Translations under genes and position numbers: made by a program | From: JAGTVB01 sp964624765 | GTDB taxonomy: Bacteria > Pseudomonadota > Gammaproteobacteria > HK1 | Direction: 5' to 3' | DNA length: 64,000 nucleotides | NCBI GenBank assembly: GCA_964624765.1 | Contig: CAZUZO010000001.1 | Location: 1-64,000 of the forward strand | The notes under the pieces: generated by a model | What the model was told of the DNA's origin: nothing | Database searches by the model: none | The model's input: only the letters and a program-made list of their open reading frames with translations | Shown: one piece after another, positions 27,941-37,463 of the stretch | How positions within the stretch are numbered: position 1 is the stretch's first letter | Layout of the letters: the number at the start of each line of letters is the position of its first letter

Positions 27941-28268
27941 GGAGGCCGATTTTCGTTTCGGCACCTGCTTGCGTTTTCGCCTGGGGCTAGTCGAACGCTC
28001 GAGCCCATCGTAGCCGCCTCGGTGAGCGAGCTTGGTGATGCTGGCTTGGTGCAGAGGGTAGCATAGAAAAGTTACTGCCTGCGTTATCGCCACCGAGTCG
28101 GTGTTGCGCCTAGGCAGGGGTGCGGCTGAGCGACTCCCGCGGCGAGACGTCTCGTTCAGCGGGGTTTGGATGGGACAACGCTCATCGTTTTGACCGTTTG
28201 CCGTGGCGTGCTTCAAATTTCGTCCTCCGATCGGCCCGATTTTCTCTTCTCTAATGAGCACTTACGGA

Positions 28269-28297
28269 TTGTTGCGGGCACCTTTCTATGGTATAAG
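28269..28297 (+). promoter_or_regulatory. Promoter of rpsB-tsf
   Basis: TTGTTG at 28269-28274, a 17-base spacer, and an extended -10 TGGTATAAG ending at 28297 (TATAAG, 5/6). Transcription would start near 28304 and leave a leader of about 160 bases before rpsB. A long rpsB leader is usual in gammaproteobacteria, where S2 represses its own synthesis. Confidence 0.6.
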
Positions 28298-28463
28298 AAC
28301 GCCTCTCTGTCGGGCAAACGCCGCGCGCTGTTTGCCAATTCCTGACGTTGCAGCTATATACTTCGGCGTTGAAGCGCCATGCCATGTGCGCGGGTGTTGC
28401 ATAAGCGCCTGTTTACCACAGGGGGCGTTAAGGTGGCTCAATCCCGAATTCGGAGTATTTTCG

Positions 28464-29369
28464 ATGGCAGTGGCTACCATGCGTGAGATGCTTGAGGCCG
28501 GGGTGCATTTTGGTCATCAGACAAGATACTGGGATCCTCGAATGTCACCCTACATCTTCGGGGAGCGCAACAAGATTCACATCATCAACCTCGAGAAGAC
28601 ATTACCTCTCTATATCGAGGCCACCAATTTCGTGGGTCGGATGGCAGCAAACGGTGGCACGGTCTTGTTCGTGGGCACCAAACCCTCGGCCCAAGAGGTG
28701 ATGCGCCGGGAAGCCAAGCGGTGCGCCATGCCGTACGTAGACCGACGTTGGCTCGGGGGCATGCTGACCAACTTCCGTACCGTTAAACAGTCGGTTAGGC
28801 GCCTCAAGGAACTCGAGGCCATGATGCAAGACGGTACCTTGGGACGGCTGACGAAGAAGGAAGGCCTGTCTTTGCAGCGCGAGCTCGCCAAGCTGGAACA
28901 TAACCTCGGTGGCATTAAGGATATGGACGCCATTCCCGACGTCCTGTTTATCGTCGATGTGGGCCACGAGAAGATCGCCGTCAGTGAAGCCGTGAAGCTC
29001 GGGATCCCGGTCGTCGGGGTGGTGGATTCCAATAACAGCCCTGTCGGGGTCGATTATGTGATTCCAGGCAATGACGATGCCATTCGCTCGATTCAGCTGT
29101 ATGTCGAAGGCGCGGCGGAGGCGATCATCCAGGGGCGCGTGGCGGCTCAGCTGGCCGTGCAACCTGGCTCGGTGGAGGGGGCTGAGGAGCATTTCGCTGG
29201 CTCTGGCGAGGCCGATGATAGGGGCATCGAATCCCAGCGGCTGGCTCACGAAGGATCGGTGCCCGACCCTGACGAGAGTGAGGCGACTTTGACAGGAAAA
29301 ACGCCGGGGCCATCGGCAGCGGGGATTGGGTCTGCGCCGGTCGCAGGCTCCCACGATGCTGTTGACTGA
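28464..29369 (+). CDS. rpsB: 30S ribosomal protein S2
   Basis: Small-subunit ribosomal protein S2, 301 residues from the ATG at 28464 (GGAG nine bases upstream). An upstream open extension is not conserved. The S2 core ([18 protein letters not shown] to [16 protein letters not shown]) covers about 230 residues. A non-conserved, acidic and Gly/Ser/Pro-rich tail of about 65 residues follows, making the protein longer than E. coli S2 (241). The stop coincides with a family A repeat. Confidence 0.97.
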   Translation: MAVATMREMLEAGVHFGHQTRYWDPRMSPYIFGERNKIHIINLEKTLPLYIEATNFVGRMAANGGTVLFVGTKPSAQEVMRREAKRCAMPYVDRRWLGGMLTNFRTVKQSVRRLKELEAMMQDGTLGRLTKKEGLSLQRELAKLEHNLGGIKDMDAIPDVLFIVDVGHEKIAVSEAVKLGIPVVGVVDSNNSPVGVDYVIPGNDDAIRSIQLYVEGAAEAIIQGRVAAQLAVQPGSVEGAEEHFAGSGEADDRGIESQRLAHEGSVPDPDESEATLTGKTPGPSAAGIGSAPVAGSHDAVD

Positions 29370-29508
29370 GAGGTTGTGAAAAAACCGTCGCGAGCGGCCC
29401 GAGAGCCCGGTCAAGGACGGGCGGCGATGGGACATATCGGATCGATAGGCGACGAGCGACCCTGCCCAACACCCTGTCTACAAGCGTAGTCGGCTTGCGC
29501 AAGTTGTG
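29369..29508 (+). repeat. Family A repeat, diverged right half (copy A7)
   Basis: The left end (GAGAGGTTGTGAAAAAACC, then GTCGCGAGCGGCCCGAGAGC) is intact and starts at the rpsB stop codon. The right half has drifted: CGACGAGCGACCCTGCCCAA, then ends GCGCAAGTTGTGAGG. It lies between rpsB and tsf, which are normally one transcript. From 29509 to 29678 no other feature is visible. Confidence 0.8.
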
Positions 29509-29688
29509 AGGGCGCAGGGCCGTTTCTTGGCCTTCTCCAATGGGCAAGACTTGTGGGGGGCTACCAAGGGTGAGTTCCTCATCGAGCGACGGCGGTGGGA
29601 TAGACCGTTTCTCAACGGTTTCACTGCCGGTGCCGGCTCGGGGCTCTCGAGGGAGAGGCCGCGGGAGGCGTTTTGTGGAAGGAATAAC

Positions 29689-30615
29689 ATGGCAATTACG
29701 GCAGACTTGGTGAAGGAGCTTCGGGAGCGCACCGGAGCTGGCATGATGGAGTGTAAACAGGCCCTGGTTGATGCCGGTGGCAACATAGAGAAAGCCATCG
29801 AGGCCATGCGTAAAGCAGGGCAGGCCAAGGCGGACAGAAAATCCGGGCGGCGGGCAGCGCAGGGGCTGATTGCCATCGCCATAGACCGCGAGGCGGCACG
29901 GGCGGCCATGGTGGAGATCAATTGCGAGACGGATTTTGTGGCCAAGGAGGACAGCTTTCAAGCGTTCGCTGCCCAGGTCGCGAAGCAGGCTGTGGAGGTC
30001 GACCCGCCCACCTTGGATGCGCTGCTAAGCACGCGCCTAGAGGGACCCGACGGCGGCACGATAGAGGAGCAACGGCGCCAGCTCGTCGCGCGCATCGGCG
30101 AGAACATTGCGATACGCCGACTCGCGTCGATAGCAAGCACCGGCGGACGAGTGGTGAGTTACCTCCACGGAGGGCGCATCGGCGTACTGGTGGCGGTCAG
30201 GGGGGGAGACGAGAGACTGGCCAAGGATATTGCTATGCACATTGCCGCTAGCAGACCCCTCTGTGTCGCCGAGGGGGATATTCCCGCCGACCTGCTAGCT
30301 AAGGAGAAGGACATCTTCACCGCGCAGGCGGCAGCCACCGGTAAGCCCTCCCAAATCGTAGAGAAGATGGTGGCCGGGCGGTTGCAGAAATTCGTCGCCG
30401 AGGTCACCTTGCTGGGCCAACCCTTCGTGAAGGATCCGGACATGACGGTGGCCAAACTTCTCGCCACCGAGGGCGCGACGATCGAACAGTTTCAGCGCTT
30501 CGAGGTGGGGGAAGGACTGGAGAAGACCACGGCCGATTTTGCCGGGGAGGTGATGGCGCAGGTCAAAGGGCGAACCGGGGGTGTCCCGGATGGTCCACGC
30601 GAGGACATGTCGTAG
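29689..30615 (+). CDS. tsf: Elongation factor Ts
   Basis: Guanine nucleotide exchange factor for EF-Tu, 308 residues. The start at 29689 ([20 protein letters not shown]) is preceded by AAGGA. The open frame extends back to 29506, but that part is not EF-Ts. Signatures are [17 protein letters not shown] and [10 protein letters not shown]. It is followed nine bases later by pyrH. Confidence 0.97.
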   Translation: MAITADLVKELRERTGAGMMECKQALVDAGGNIEKAIEAMRKAGQAKADRKSGRRAAQGLIAIAIDREAARAAMVEINCETDFVAKEDSFQAFAAQVAKQAVEVDPPTLDALLSTRLEGPDGGTIEEQRRQLVARIGENIAIRRLASIASTGGRVVSYLHGGRIGVLVAVRGGDERLAKDIAMHIAASRPLCVAEGDIPADLLAKEKDIFTAQAAATGKPSQIVEKMVAGRLQKFVAEVTLLGQPFVKDPDMTVAKLLATEGATIEQFQRFEVGEGLEKTTADFAGEVMAQVKGRTGGVPDGPREDMS

Positions 30616-30623
30616 CCCGTCGT

Positions 30624-31358
30624 ATGACGTATCGGCGAATACTTCTCAAACTCAGCGGTGAGGCGCTTGCCGGGCCAGCGGAGCAAGGCATTGATTCGCA
30701 AGCTCTGGATCGCGTTGCCGGCGAGATTTACGAGCTGGTCCAGCTGGGCGTGCAGGTCGCCTTAGTGATCGGCGGCGGCAACATTTTTCGTGGCGCAGGG
30801 CTCTCGTCTGCGGGAATGGATCGGGTAACGGCCGACCAGATGGGCATGCTGGCGACCGTTATCAATGGCCTGGCGTTAGAGGATGCCCTCGAGCGTCGCG
30901 GGCTCGCTACGCGCGTCATGTCCGCTATCCGCATCGAAGGGGTGTGCGAGGAATACATTCGCCGCCGAGCACGCCGTCACCTGGAGGAGGAGCGGGTGGT
31001 CGTTTTTACTGCGGGGACCGGTAACCCTTTCTTCACCACCGATTCTGCCGCCAGTTTGCGGGCTATCGAGATGGGGGCTGATCTGCTCATCAAAGCCACC
31101 AAAGTCGATGGGGTGTTCTCCGCCGACCCGCACAAGGATCCCAACGCCAAGCGCTTCGTTCGGCTGGATTATGATGAGGTACTTTCCCGGAAGCTGCAGG
31201 TCATGGATGCGGCGGCCATCGTTTTGTGCCGGGACTACGATATGTCCTTGCGAGTCATCAACATGCGTCGCCCCGGAGCGCTGAAGCGTACGGTGCTGGG
31301 GGAGGACGAGGGGACCTTGGTGCAGAGAATGCTCCACGGTGCAGCCGCTGCCAGCTGA
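30624..31358 (+). CDS. pyrH: UMP kinase
   Basis: Phosphorylates UMP to UDP. It has 244 residues of the amino-acid-kinase fold ([40 protein letters not shown]). The rpsB-tsf-pyrH-frr order is conserved. Its TGA stop is the first base context of a family B repeat. Confidence 0.97.
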   Translation: MTYRRILLKLSGEALAGPAEQGIDSQALDRVAGEIYELVQLGVQVALVIGGGNIFRGAGLSSAGMDRVTADQMGMLATVINGLALEDALERRGLATRVMSAIRIEGVCEEYIRRRARRHLEEERVVVFTAGTGNPFFTTDSAASLRAIEMGADLLIKATKVDGVFSADPHKDPNAKRFVRLDYDEVLSRKLQVMDAAAIVLCRDYDMSLRVINMRRPGALKRTVLGEDEGTLVQRMLHGAAAAS

Positions 31359-31502
31359 GAAGCTGTTTTAAAAATGTCACGAGCACCGCCAGAGCAAGGC
31401 GCACGGCAGCGAGAAAGCGGAGTGTACAAAGGAGTACATGAGCATTTCGAGCTGCCGCGCAACGCAGCTCAGGCAAGCGCAGTCATTTTTAAAACAGCTT
31501 CT
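31358..31502 (+). repeat. Family B repeat, short form (copy B1)
   Basis: 145 bases with perfect 19-base inverted ends: AGAAGCTGTTTTAAAAATG and its exact reverse complement at 31484-31502. It starts at the pyrH stop. Compared with the copy at 34482 it lacks about 75 central bases. Its interior AGAGCAAGGCGCACGGC resembles the family A interior. Confidence 0.93.
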
Positions 31503-31635
31503 GAAGCCGGTGCGGGGTTGTTGTGCCGCGGCTTTCCATCCTGGTCACTGCCCGATGTTCATCGCCGACAAACGAACATGGGTTCCGTCACGGGAGCCTC
31601 AGTAAAGCACTGACAGTGGAGCGTAGCAGGTAGCG

Positions 31636-32193
31636 ATGATAGACGATGTCAAAAGCGACGCGGAGCATCGGATGCAAAAGAGCCTGGAGGCCCTGGAACA
31701 GGAGCTACGGAAGTTGCGAACCGGTCGGGCCCATGCCAGCTTGTTGGACCATGTGAAGGTATCCTATTACGGCTCGGAAGTGCCGATTAATCAGGTGGCG
31801 AGCATCAATGTGGCGGACCCCAGGACATTAGCCGTGTCGCCGTGGGAGAAAAAGATGGTGCCAGAGGTGGAGAAGGCGATCCTGAACGCCGATCTCGGTC
31901 TCAATCCGGTCACGTCCGGGGACGTTATTCGCGTGCCGTTACCTCCCCTGACTGAAGAACGCCGTCGTGACATGACTCGTTTGGTGCGCCAGGAAGCAGA
32001 GGCCACCCGGGTGGCCATTCGCAATATCCGCAGGGATGCCAACCACGCGTTGAAGGCCATGGTGAAAGACAAGGCGATCACGGAAGATGACGACCGACGT
32101 GCCGAGGAAGCGGTGCAAAAACTCACCGATCAGTTTATTGCCGAGGTGGAGCAGGTTCTGAAGCGGAAAGAGCAAGATCTCATGGAGATCTGA
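31636..32193 (+). CDS. frr: Ribosome recycling factor
   Basis: Dissociates post-termination ribosomes together with EF-G. It has 185 residues, the standard length, with [26 protein letters not shown] and [11 protein letters not shown]. The start is the ATG at 31636. Confidence 0.97.
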   Translation: MIDDVKSDAEHRMQKSLEALEQELRKLRTGRAHASLLDHVKVSYYGSEVPINQVASINVADPRTLAVSPWEKKMVPEVEKAILNADLGLNPVTSGDVIRVPLPPLTEERRRDMTRLVRQEAEATRVAIRNIRRDANHALKAMVKDKAITEDDDRRAEEAVQKLTDQFIAEVEQVLKRKEQDLMEI

Positions 32194-32206
32194 TAGGCGA
32201 GCTCTA

Positions 32207-32346
32207 AGAAGACGTTATAAAAACGTTGCGAGCGCCGGAGCAAGGCGCACGGCGGCGACAAAATCGTCGGGGACCATTTTTTTGAACAGCTGGAAGCTGG
32301 TCCGGAAGGGGTGAGTCCCCAGGATAGGGCGCGCAACCACCGCAGG
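32207..32346 (+). repeat. Family B repeat, degenerate (copy B2)
   Basis: Left end AGAAGACGTTATAAAAACGT, then GAGCAAGGCGCACGGCGGCG, ACAAAATCGTC, GAACAGCTGGAAGC and AACCACCGCAG. The right inverted end is lost, so this copy is probably old and immobile. It lies between frr and uppS. Confidence 0.7.
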
Positions 32347-32486
32347 CCCACTCTGAAACGCGCTGATGCTGAGTTTCGAGCTGCGGCGCTGACAGACCCC
32401 TCCAACATGACTCACCTTGAGATCTGGTTCCCGTCCCAAATCTTGGGGCGTGCGCAGCCAGGCGATGGGATCGGCAGCTATTTTGC

Positions 32487-32514
32487 ACATGAGCGGTGCT
32501 AGCACCGCTCATGT
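32487..32514. other. Perfect 28-base palindrome
   Basis: The half-site ACATGAGCGGTGCT is followed directly by its exact reverse complement. As RNA it would form a hairpin with little loop, with TCGCTTTTGCG downstream. It could be a weak terminator after frr or a dimeric protein-binding site. From 32515 to 32698 I see no gene, and uppS starts at 32699 without a clear ribosome-binding site. Confidence 0.6.
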
Positions 32515-32698
32515 CGCTTTTGCGTATCCATATTGGTGAAACAAATACTTGCATTAGAAGCGGGCTTAGGATTGTTGCAGCTCCCAGCCAGACAATCTCT
32601 TGGTCGTTTCCAGGAAGAGCGTGTCGGGTGTCCGGTGGTCTGGGACGACGCTATTACCCTCAATGCGCTCTTTGCATTGCAACCCATATTGAACTGAT

Positions 32699-33457
32699 AT
32701 GACCCCTATTTCTCAGATCGCCCCTTCGCCGAGAGTGCCCCGGCATGTGGCGGTCATCATGGACGGCAACGGCCGTTGGGCACGTAATCGCCACCTTCCG
32801 CGTATCGCTGGGCACCGAGCAGGTGTGGAGGCGGTACGTGCGGTGGTTCGCAGGTGTGCAGAGAGAGGCGTCAGGGTGCTGACGCTGTTTGCTTTTAGCA
32901 GCGAAAACTGGCGGCGCCCCGCCGACGAAGTGCGATTGCTGATGGGACTCTTTGCCACGGCCCTCGAGCAGGAGGTGTCGAAGCTTCACCAACACGACGT
33001 TCGGCTGCGCGTCATCGGCGATCGCAGCGCCTTTGACCCGAGATTGCAGCGACTGATCGACCAGGCGGAACAGCTGACGGAGCGTAACGAAGGGTTGAAT
33101 CTCATGGTCGCCGCAAACTACGGGGGCCGCTGGGATCTGATTCAGGCTATGCGCCGGTTGGCTTATCGGGTCAATCGAGGCGAGTTGTCGGTCGAGGCGA
33201 TCGATGAGCAGGTCGTCCAGTCGGCACTTTCGTTCAATGATTTTCCGGACCCCGATCTTTTTGTTCGGACCGGTGGTGAAAGCCGGATCAGCAACTTCCT
33301 GTTGTGGCAGCTCGCCTATACGGAGCTCTACTTTACGCCTTTGCTGTGGCCGGATTTCGGTGCCAAGGCCTTAGATGATGCGCTTGCTTGGTACGCGTCC
33401 CGTGAGCGGCGCTTCGGCCGTACCGGTGAGCAAATAGCCAAGGCCGAGGGGTACTGA
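32699..33457 (+). CDS. uppS: Isoprenyl transferase (undecaprenyl diphosphate synthase)
   Basis: Builds the C55 lipid carrier for peptidoglycan and LPS. It has 252 residues with [11 protein letters not shown] near the start, [11 protein letters not shown] and [15 protein letters not shown]. It is followed by cdsA at 17 bases. Confidence 0.96.
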   Translation: MTPISQIAPSPRVPRHVAVIMDGNGRWARNRHLPRIAGHRAGVEAVRAVVRRCAERGVRVLTLFAFSSENWRRPADEVRLLMGLFATALEQEVSKLHQHDVRLRVIGDRSAFDPRLQRLIDQAEQLTERNEGLNLMVAANYGGRWDLIQAMRRLAYRVNRGELSVEAIDEQVVQSALSFNDFPDPDLFVRTGGESRISNFLLWQLAYTELYFTPLLWPDFGAKALDDALAWYASRERRFGRTGEQIAKAEGY

Positions 33458-33473
33458 CGAGCTTGCTCAAGGC

Positions 33474-34316
33474 ATGATGTCCGGGTTCGGTCGACGCGTC
33501 GTGACAGCGGGAGTACTGGCTCCCCTCATGATCGGCGCAGTGCTTGTGCTGCCGACTCCGGTCTTCGCTGTCGCCCTGGGGGGCGTGATTTTGCTGGCCG
33601 CGTGGGAGTGGTCGAGGATCATAGGATGGACCGCGCCAGGCATACGTTGGGCGTATACCCTTGCCTTTGTGCCTGTGCTGGGTATTGCCTATGGGGCGAC
33701 ATTCGCCTACGCGGCGTGGCTTGCAGTGCTAGCGCTCGCCATGCTCGGGTGGCTGGTGGCAACACTAGGGGTGGTGCGGTTTCAGCGAGGGCACGACATG
33801 CCGGCTGCTTGGAACAGTATCCCCGTGCGCATCACCGCCGGGCTCTTGGTACTGGTGCCCCCCTGGATGGCCCTCATCGGGCTGCACGCCGAAGGCGAGG
33901 GCGGGCGGCACTCCGTGATATTTTTCATGGTGGTGATTTGGGCTGCGGACACCAGCGCCTTCTTGGTTGGCAGACGGTGGGGTACGCGCCGATTGGCATC
34001 GCGAGTCAGCCCGGGCAAAAGCTGGGAAGGGGCCGGTGCGGCGCTGTTAGCAGGAGCGATGCTGGCGGCGTTAGGGGCCGGTTTTCTCGGTGTGGCTGGC
34101 GGTAGGCTGCTGCCCTTTATATCATTGTGTATGATGGTCGTGGCAGTCTCCATTCTCGGCGATTTGGCGGAGAGCCTATGCAAACGCCAGGCAGGGATGA
34201 AAGATAGCGGCAGCTTGTTGCCAGGGCATGGAGGGGTGTTGGACCGCATCGACAGCATGACGTCGGCCGCGCCATTTTTTGTGCTGACTCTGCAGTGGCT
34301 AAGGGCACTGGGGTGA
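33474..34316 (+). CDS. cdsA: Phosphatidate cytidylyltransferase
   Basis: Makes CDP-diacylglycerol for phospholipid synthesis. It has 280 residues and about seven to eight hydrophobic helices. The family signature KDSGSLLPGHGGVLDRIDSM lies near the C terminus. The ATG at 33477 is an alternative start. From 34317 to 34481 no feature is visible. Confidence 0.95.
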   Translation: MMSGFGRRVVTAGVLAPLMIGAVLVLPTPVFAVALGGVILLAAWEWSRIIGWTAPGIRWAYTLAFVPVLGIAYGATFAYAAWLAVLALAMLGWLVATLGVVRFQRGHDMPAAWNSIPVRITAGLLVLVPPWMALIGLHAEGEGGRHSVIFFMVVIWAADTSAFLVGRRWGTRRLASRVSPGKSWEGAGAALLAGAMLAALGAGFLGVAGGRLLPFISLCMMVVAVSILGDLAESLCKRQAGMKDSGSLLPGHGGVLDRIDSMTSAAPFFVLTLQWLRALG

Positions 34317-34481
34317 ACGGTGGCTCAGGCCGTTTGCCTTTCTGTTTTTGTTGCCGGCGTGAAGTGGACCATGACATGCGAGCCATCTGCAACCCTCCGT
34401 CACGGTGGTTTTGCCAGGTCGTCGGGCAGCCGGGTCGCACTGGCGCCGCCTCGGCGATGCCCCCAGTACACCGTTGCGCTA

Positions 34482-34702
34482 AGAAGCTGTTTTAAAAATG
34501 TCACGAGCGCCGACAGAGCAAGGCGCACAGCGGCGACAAAATCGTCTGGAACGATTTTGAACAGCGTTAAGCTGGCCCCGAAGGGGCGAGCCCCACGGAT
34601 GGGGCGAGTAACCACCGCAGTGTACAAGGGAGTACATGAGGATGGCGAGCCGCTGCGCACAACGCAGCTATGACAAGCGCAGTAGTTTTTAAAACAGCTT
34701 CT
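34482..34702 (+). repeat. Family B repeat, full length (copy B3)
   Basis: 221 bases with ends AGAAGCTGTTTTAAAAATG and TTTTTAAAACAGCTTCT. The interior carries the central block missing from copy B1 (GGCCCCGAAGGGGCGAGCCC, then GTGTACAAGGGAGTACATGA). It lies between cdsA and dxr. Confidence 0.93.
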
Positions 34703-34747
34703 AAGCGCCGTCGGTTTTGAGACGGTTCTGAGATCCCTGCATGCGCC

Positions 34748-35935
34748 ATGATTGGAATCACGATTCTCGGTTCAACTGGCACCATCGGAGTCAACACGCT
34801 AGATGTCATTCGCCACCACCCTGAGCGTTTTCGGGTGGTGGCGCTCACTGCCAACACCGATGATCGGCGGCTGTTCGAACAATGTTGCCAGTGGCAGCCC
34901 CAATACGCGGTGATGGCAACGTCGCAGGCCGCCGGGCGGCTACGGGAACGCCTGGCGGGTAGGCTAGAGACGACCGTACTGGCTGGCACGGAGGCCCTTG
35001 AACAGGTGGCGAGGCTTCCTAGTGTCGACTACGTGATGGCGGGAATCGTCGGCGCGGTCGGATTGCTGCCGACCTTGGCGGCGGCCCAGGCCGGAAAGCG
35101 CGTGCTGCTCGCCAACAAAGAGGCGTTGGTGATGTCGGGGACGCTTTTCATGGAGGCGGTAAAAGAGTCTCGAGCCGAGCTATTGCCCATCGATAGCGAA
35201 CACAATGCGGTGTTCCAGTGTCTCCCAGAACGCTACCCTGAGGGGCGTGCCGGGGTGCGCCGGATCTTGCTCACGGCGTCTGGCGGACCCTTTCGTAACC
35301 GTCCGCTGGCGGAGCTGGATGCGGTCACGCCTGAGCAAGCCTGTGCGCACCCCAATTGGGTGATGGGTCGAAAGATCTCTGTCGACTCAGCCACCATGAT
35401 GAATAAGGGGCTCGAGGTCATCGAGGCATGCTGGTTGTTCGACGTTACGCCTGAGTGTGTGCAGGTCGTGGTGCACCCCGAGAGCGTCATCCACTCTATG
35501 GTGGAATACCGCGATGGCTCGGTGCTAGCGCAGCTGGGCAATCCGGACATGCGAACGCCCATCGCGCACGCACTGTCGTGGCCCGAGCGTATGGAATCGG
35601 GGGTCGAGAGTCTCGACCTAGTCGCCCAGGGCTCGCTGAGCTTCGAAGCGGCCGATTTTGGGCGGTTTCCCTGTCTGCGTCTGGGTTACGAGGCTGCCGC
35701 CGCAGGGGGTACTGCAACGACTATCTTGAATGCCGCCAATGAAGTGGCCGTGCACGCCTTCTTGGAGCGACGCTTACGTTTTGGCGACATTCCCCACGTC
35801 ATCGAGGCGACCCTGACGGAACAACGTTATGGTCCGGCTGAGACCCTCGATGGGATTCTCGACGCCGACGCGCAGGCGCGCGAGGTGGCATTAGCGCACG
35901 TTGCCCGGCGGGCGCAAACCAGGGGCTACGGCTAA
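34748..35935 (+). CDS. dxr: 1-deoxy-D-xylulose 5-phosphate reductoisomerase
   Basis: Second step of the non-mevalonate isoprenoid pathway. It has 395 residues with the NADPH motif [28 protein letters not shown] and ASGGPFRN. Its TAA overlaps the rseP ATG (TAATG). Confidence 0.97.
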   Translation: MIGITILGSTGTIGVNTLDVIRHHPERFRVVALTANTDDRRLFEQCCQWQPQYAVMATSQAAGRLRERLAGRLETTVLAGTEALEQVARLPSVDYVMAGIVGAVGLLPTLAAAQAGKRVLLANKEALVMSGTLFMEAVKESRAELLPIDSEHNAVFQCLPERYPEGRAGVRRILLTASGGPFRNRPLAELDAVTPEQACAHPNWVMGRKISVDSATMMNKGLEVIEACWLFDVTPECVQVVVHPESVIHSMVEYRDGSVLAQLGNPDMRTPIAHALSWPERMESGVESLDLVAQGSLSFEAADFGRFPCLRLGYEAAAAGGTATTILNAANEVAVHAFLERRLRFGDIPHVIEATLTEQRYGPAETLDGILDADAQAREVALAHVARRAQTRGYG

Positions 35936-37299
35936 TGGACTTCGTGCATACCCTCTTCGCATTCGTCATCGCCATCGGGGTTCTCGTCACCATTCACGAG
36001 TTTGGGCATTTCTGGGTGGCCCGCAAACTCGGTGTCAAGGTGTTGCGTTTTTCCGTCGGCTTCGGCCCGCCGCTGTGGAGTAAGCGCGCGGCTGCCAGTG
36101 AGACTGAGTACGTCATTGCCGCAGTGCCGTTGGGCGGCTACGTCAAGATGCTCGACGAACGCGAGGGCGAGGTGCCGGAAGCGGAACAGCATCGCGCCTT
36201 TAACCGCAAGCCCCTGGGGGCACGAACGGCTATCGTGCTGGCCGGTCCGGTGTTTAATTTTCTGTTTGCCGTCCTCGCCTATTGGGCCACCTTCCTGATC
36301 GGGGTCACCGGCCTGAAGCCGCTGATCGGAGACGTTGCGCCCGATTCTCTGGCGGACCGGGCAGGCATCCAGGTGGATCAGGAGATCGTGGCCATCGACG
36401 GACGCGAGATACGGACCTGGGAGGCCGCCGTGCAAAGTCTCATGGGCGAGGCCATGAAGCAACGGACGGTCGAGTTGACATTGCGGGATGTAGAGGGCCA
36501 GTTAAGCTCCACTGCGCTCGACTTAGAGGGCATTGCGCTGGATGATCTGAGTCAAGGGCGGTTTTTTGAGACTTTGGGGTTTCAGCCTAGACGCCCCAAA
36601 CTAGCTGCCGTCATCGGTCGGGTGGAGGCCAACGGACCGGCTGCTCAAGCGGGTCTTGAGGCGGGCGATCGGATCGTCGCCGTGGGCGGCAAGCCCGTGG
36701 AGAACTGGCAGATGTGGGTGGACACGGTGCGCAGTCACCCAGGAGAGGCCATCGATGTCGAGGTTGAACGCGCAGGTACCTCACTCCGGCTCGTGATCAC
36801 CCCGGAACCTGTTGCCAGCTCGCAAGGCGCGACGGGCCGGATCGGGGTCGAGGTAGCACGCATCAGAACCGCGGCGCCGGATTACACGGTAACTGAACAG
36901 TATGGGGTGGTGGCAGCTTTCGGCCGGGCTTGGGCCAAGACCTATGATGTCTCGATTCTGACACTGCGCATGCTGTGGAAGATGCTTCGGCTAGAGGTCT
37001 CGATGGAGAATTTGAGCGGCCCCATCAGCATCGCCCAGTACGCCGGTGCCACAGCCAAGATAGGGGCCAGCGAATTCCTCCAATTTCTGGCTATCGTTAG
37101 TGTCAGCTTGGGAATCTTGAACCTGCTCCCGATTCCAATACTGGATGGCGGACACCTGATGTACTACTGTATAGAGCTTTTCACGGGTCGACCGGTGTCT
37201 GAGACCGCCCAGATGATCGGACAACGGGTGGGGCTTGCGATGTTGTTCGCTCTGATGGGGCTGGCATTCTACAACGACGTGGCTCGGTTATTCGGGTGA
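35935..37299 (+). CDS. rseP: Site-2 zinc metalloprotease RseP
   Basis: Inner-membrane protease of the envelope stress (sigma-E) pathway. It has 454 residues with HEFGHFWVARK near residue 22 for zinc, two PDZ domains in the middle (GSL/GRV segments near 125 and 225), and NLLPIPILDGGH near the C terminus. The start overlaps dxr. The stop TGA coincides with a family A repeat. Confidence 0.96.
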   Translation: MDFVHTLFAFVIAIGVLVTIHEFGHFWVARKLGVKVLRFSVGFGPPLWSKRAAASETEYVIAAVPLGGYVKMLDEREGEVPEAEQHRAFNRKPLGARTAIVLAGPVFNFLFAVLAYWATFLIGVTGLKPLIGDVAPDSLADRAGIQVDQEIVAIDGREIRTWEAAVQSLMGEAMKQRTVELTLRDVEGQLSSTALDLEGIALDDLSQGRFFETLGFQPRRPKLAAVIGRVEANGPAAQAGLEAGDRIVAVGGKPVENWQMWVDTVRSHPGEAIDVEVERAGTSLRLVITPEPVASSQGATGRIGVEVARIRTAAPDYTVTEQYGVVAAFGRAWAKTYDVSILTLRMLWKMLRLEVSMENLSGPISIAQYAGATAKIGASEFLQFLAIVSVSLGILNLLPIPILDGGHLMYYCIELFTGRPVSETAQMIGQRVGLAMLFALMGLAFYNDVARLFG

Positions 37300-37441
37300 G
37301 GGGTCGTGAAGGAACGGTAGCGAGTGGCCCGACAGCAAGGTGCACGGCGCCAAGCCGCGAGACAGATCAGATAGATAGGCGAGGAGCGAATACCGCCCAA
37401 GGCCGCTATCGAGTCGTGCAGCAGGTTTTTTTACACGCTCT
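37298..37441 (+). repeat. Family A repeat running into the bamA 5' end (copy A8)
   Basis: Begins at the rseP stop (TGAGGGGTCGTGAAGGAACGG) and ends GCAGGTTTTTTTACACGCTCT, 22 bases before the bamA ATG at 37464. The usual stop codon in GTGTAGCAGG reads GTGCAGCAGG here, which leaves a frame open from the repeat into bamA. Confidence 0.85.
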
Positions 37442-37463
37442 CCGCGCTTCTTGGCTCGCGAGG

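Noticed and set aside
31374..31613. 79-codon open frame after pyrH
   Set aside because: Most of it is the family B repeat; no ribosome-binding site and no homology.
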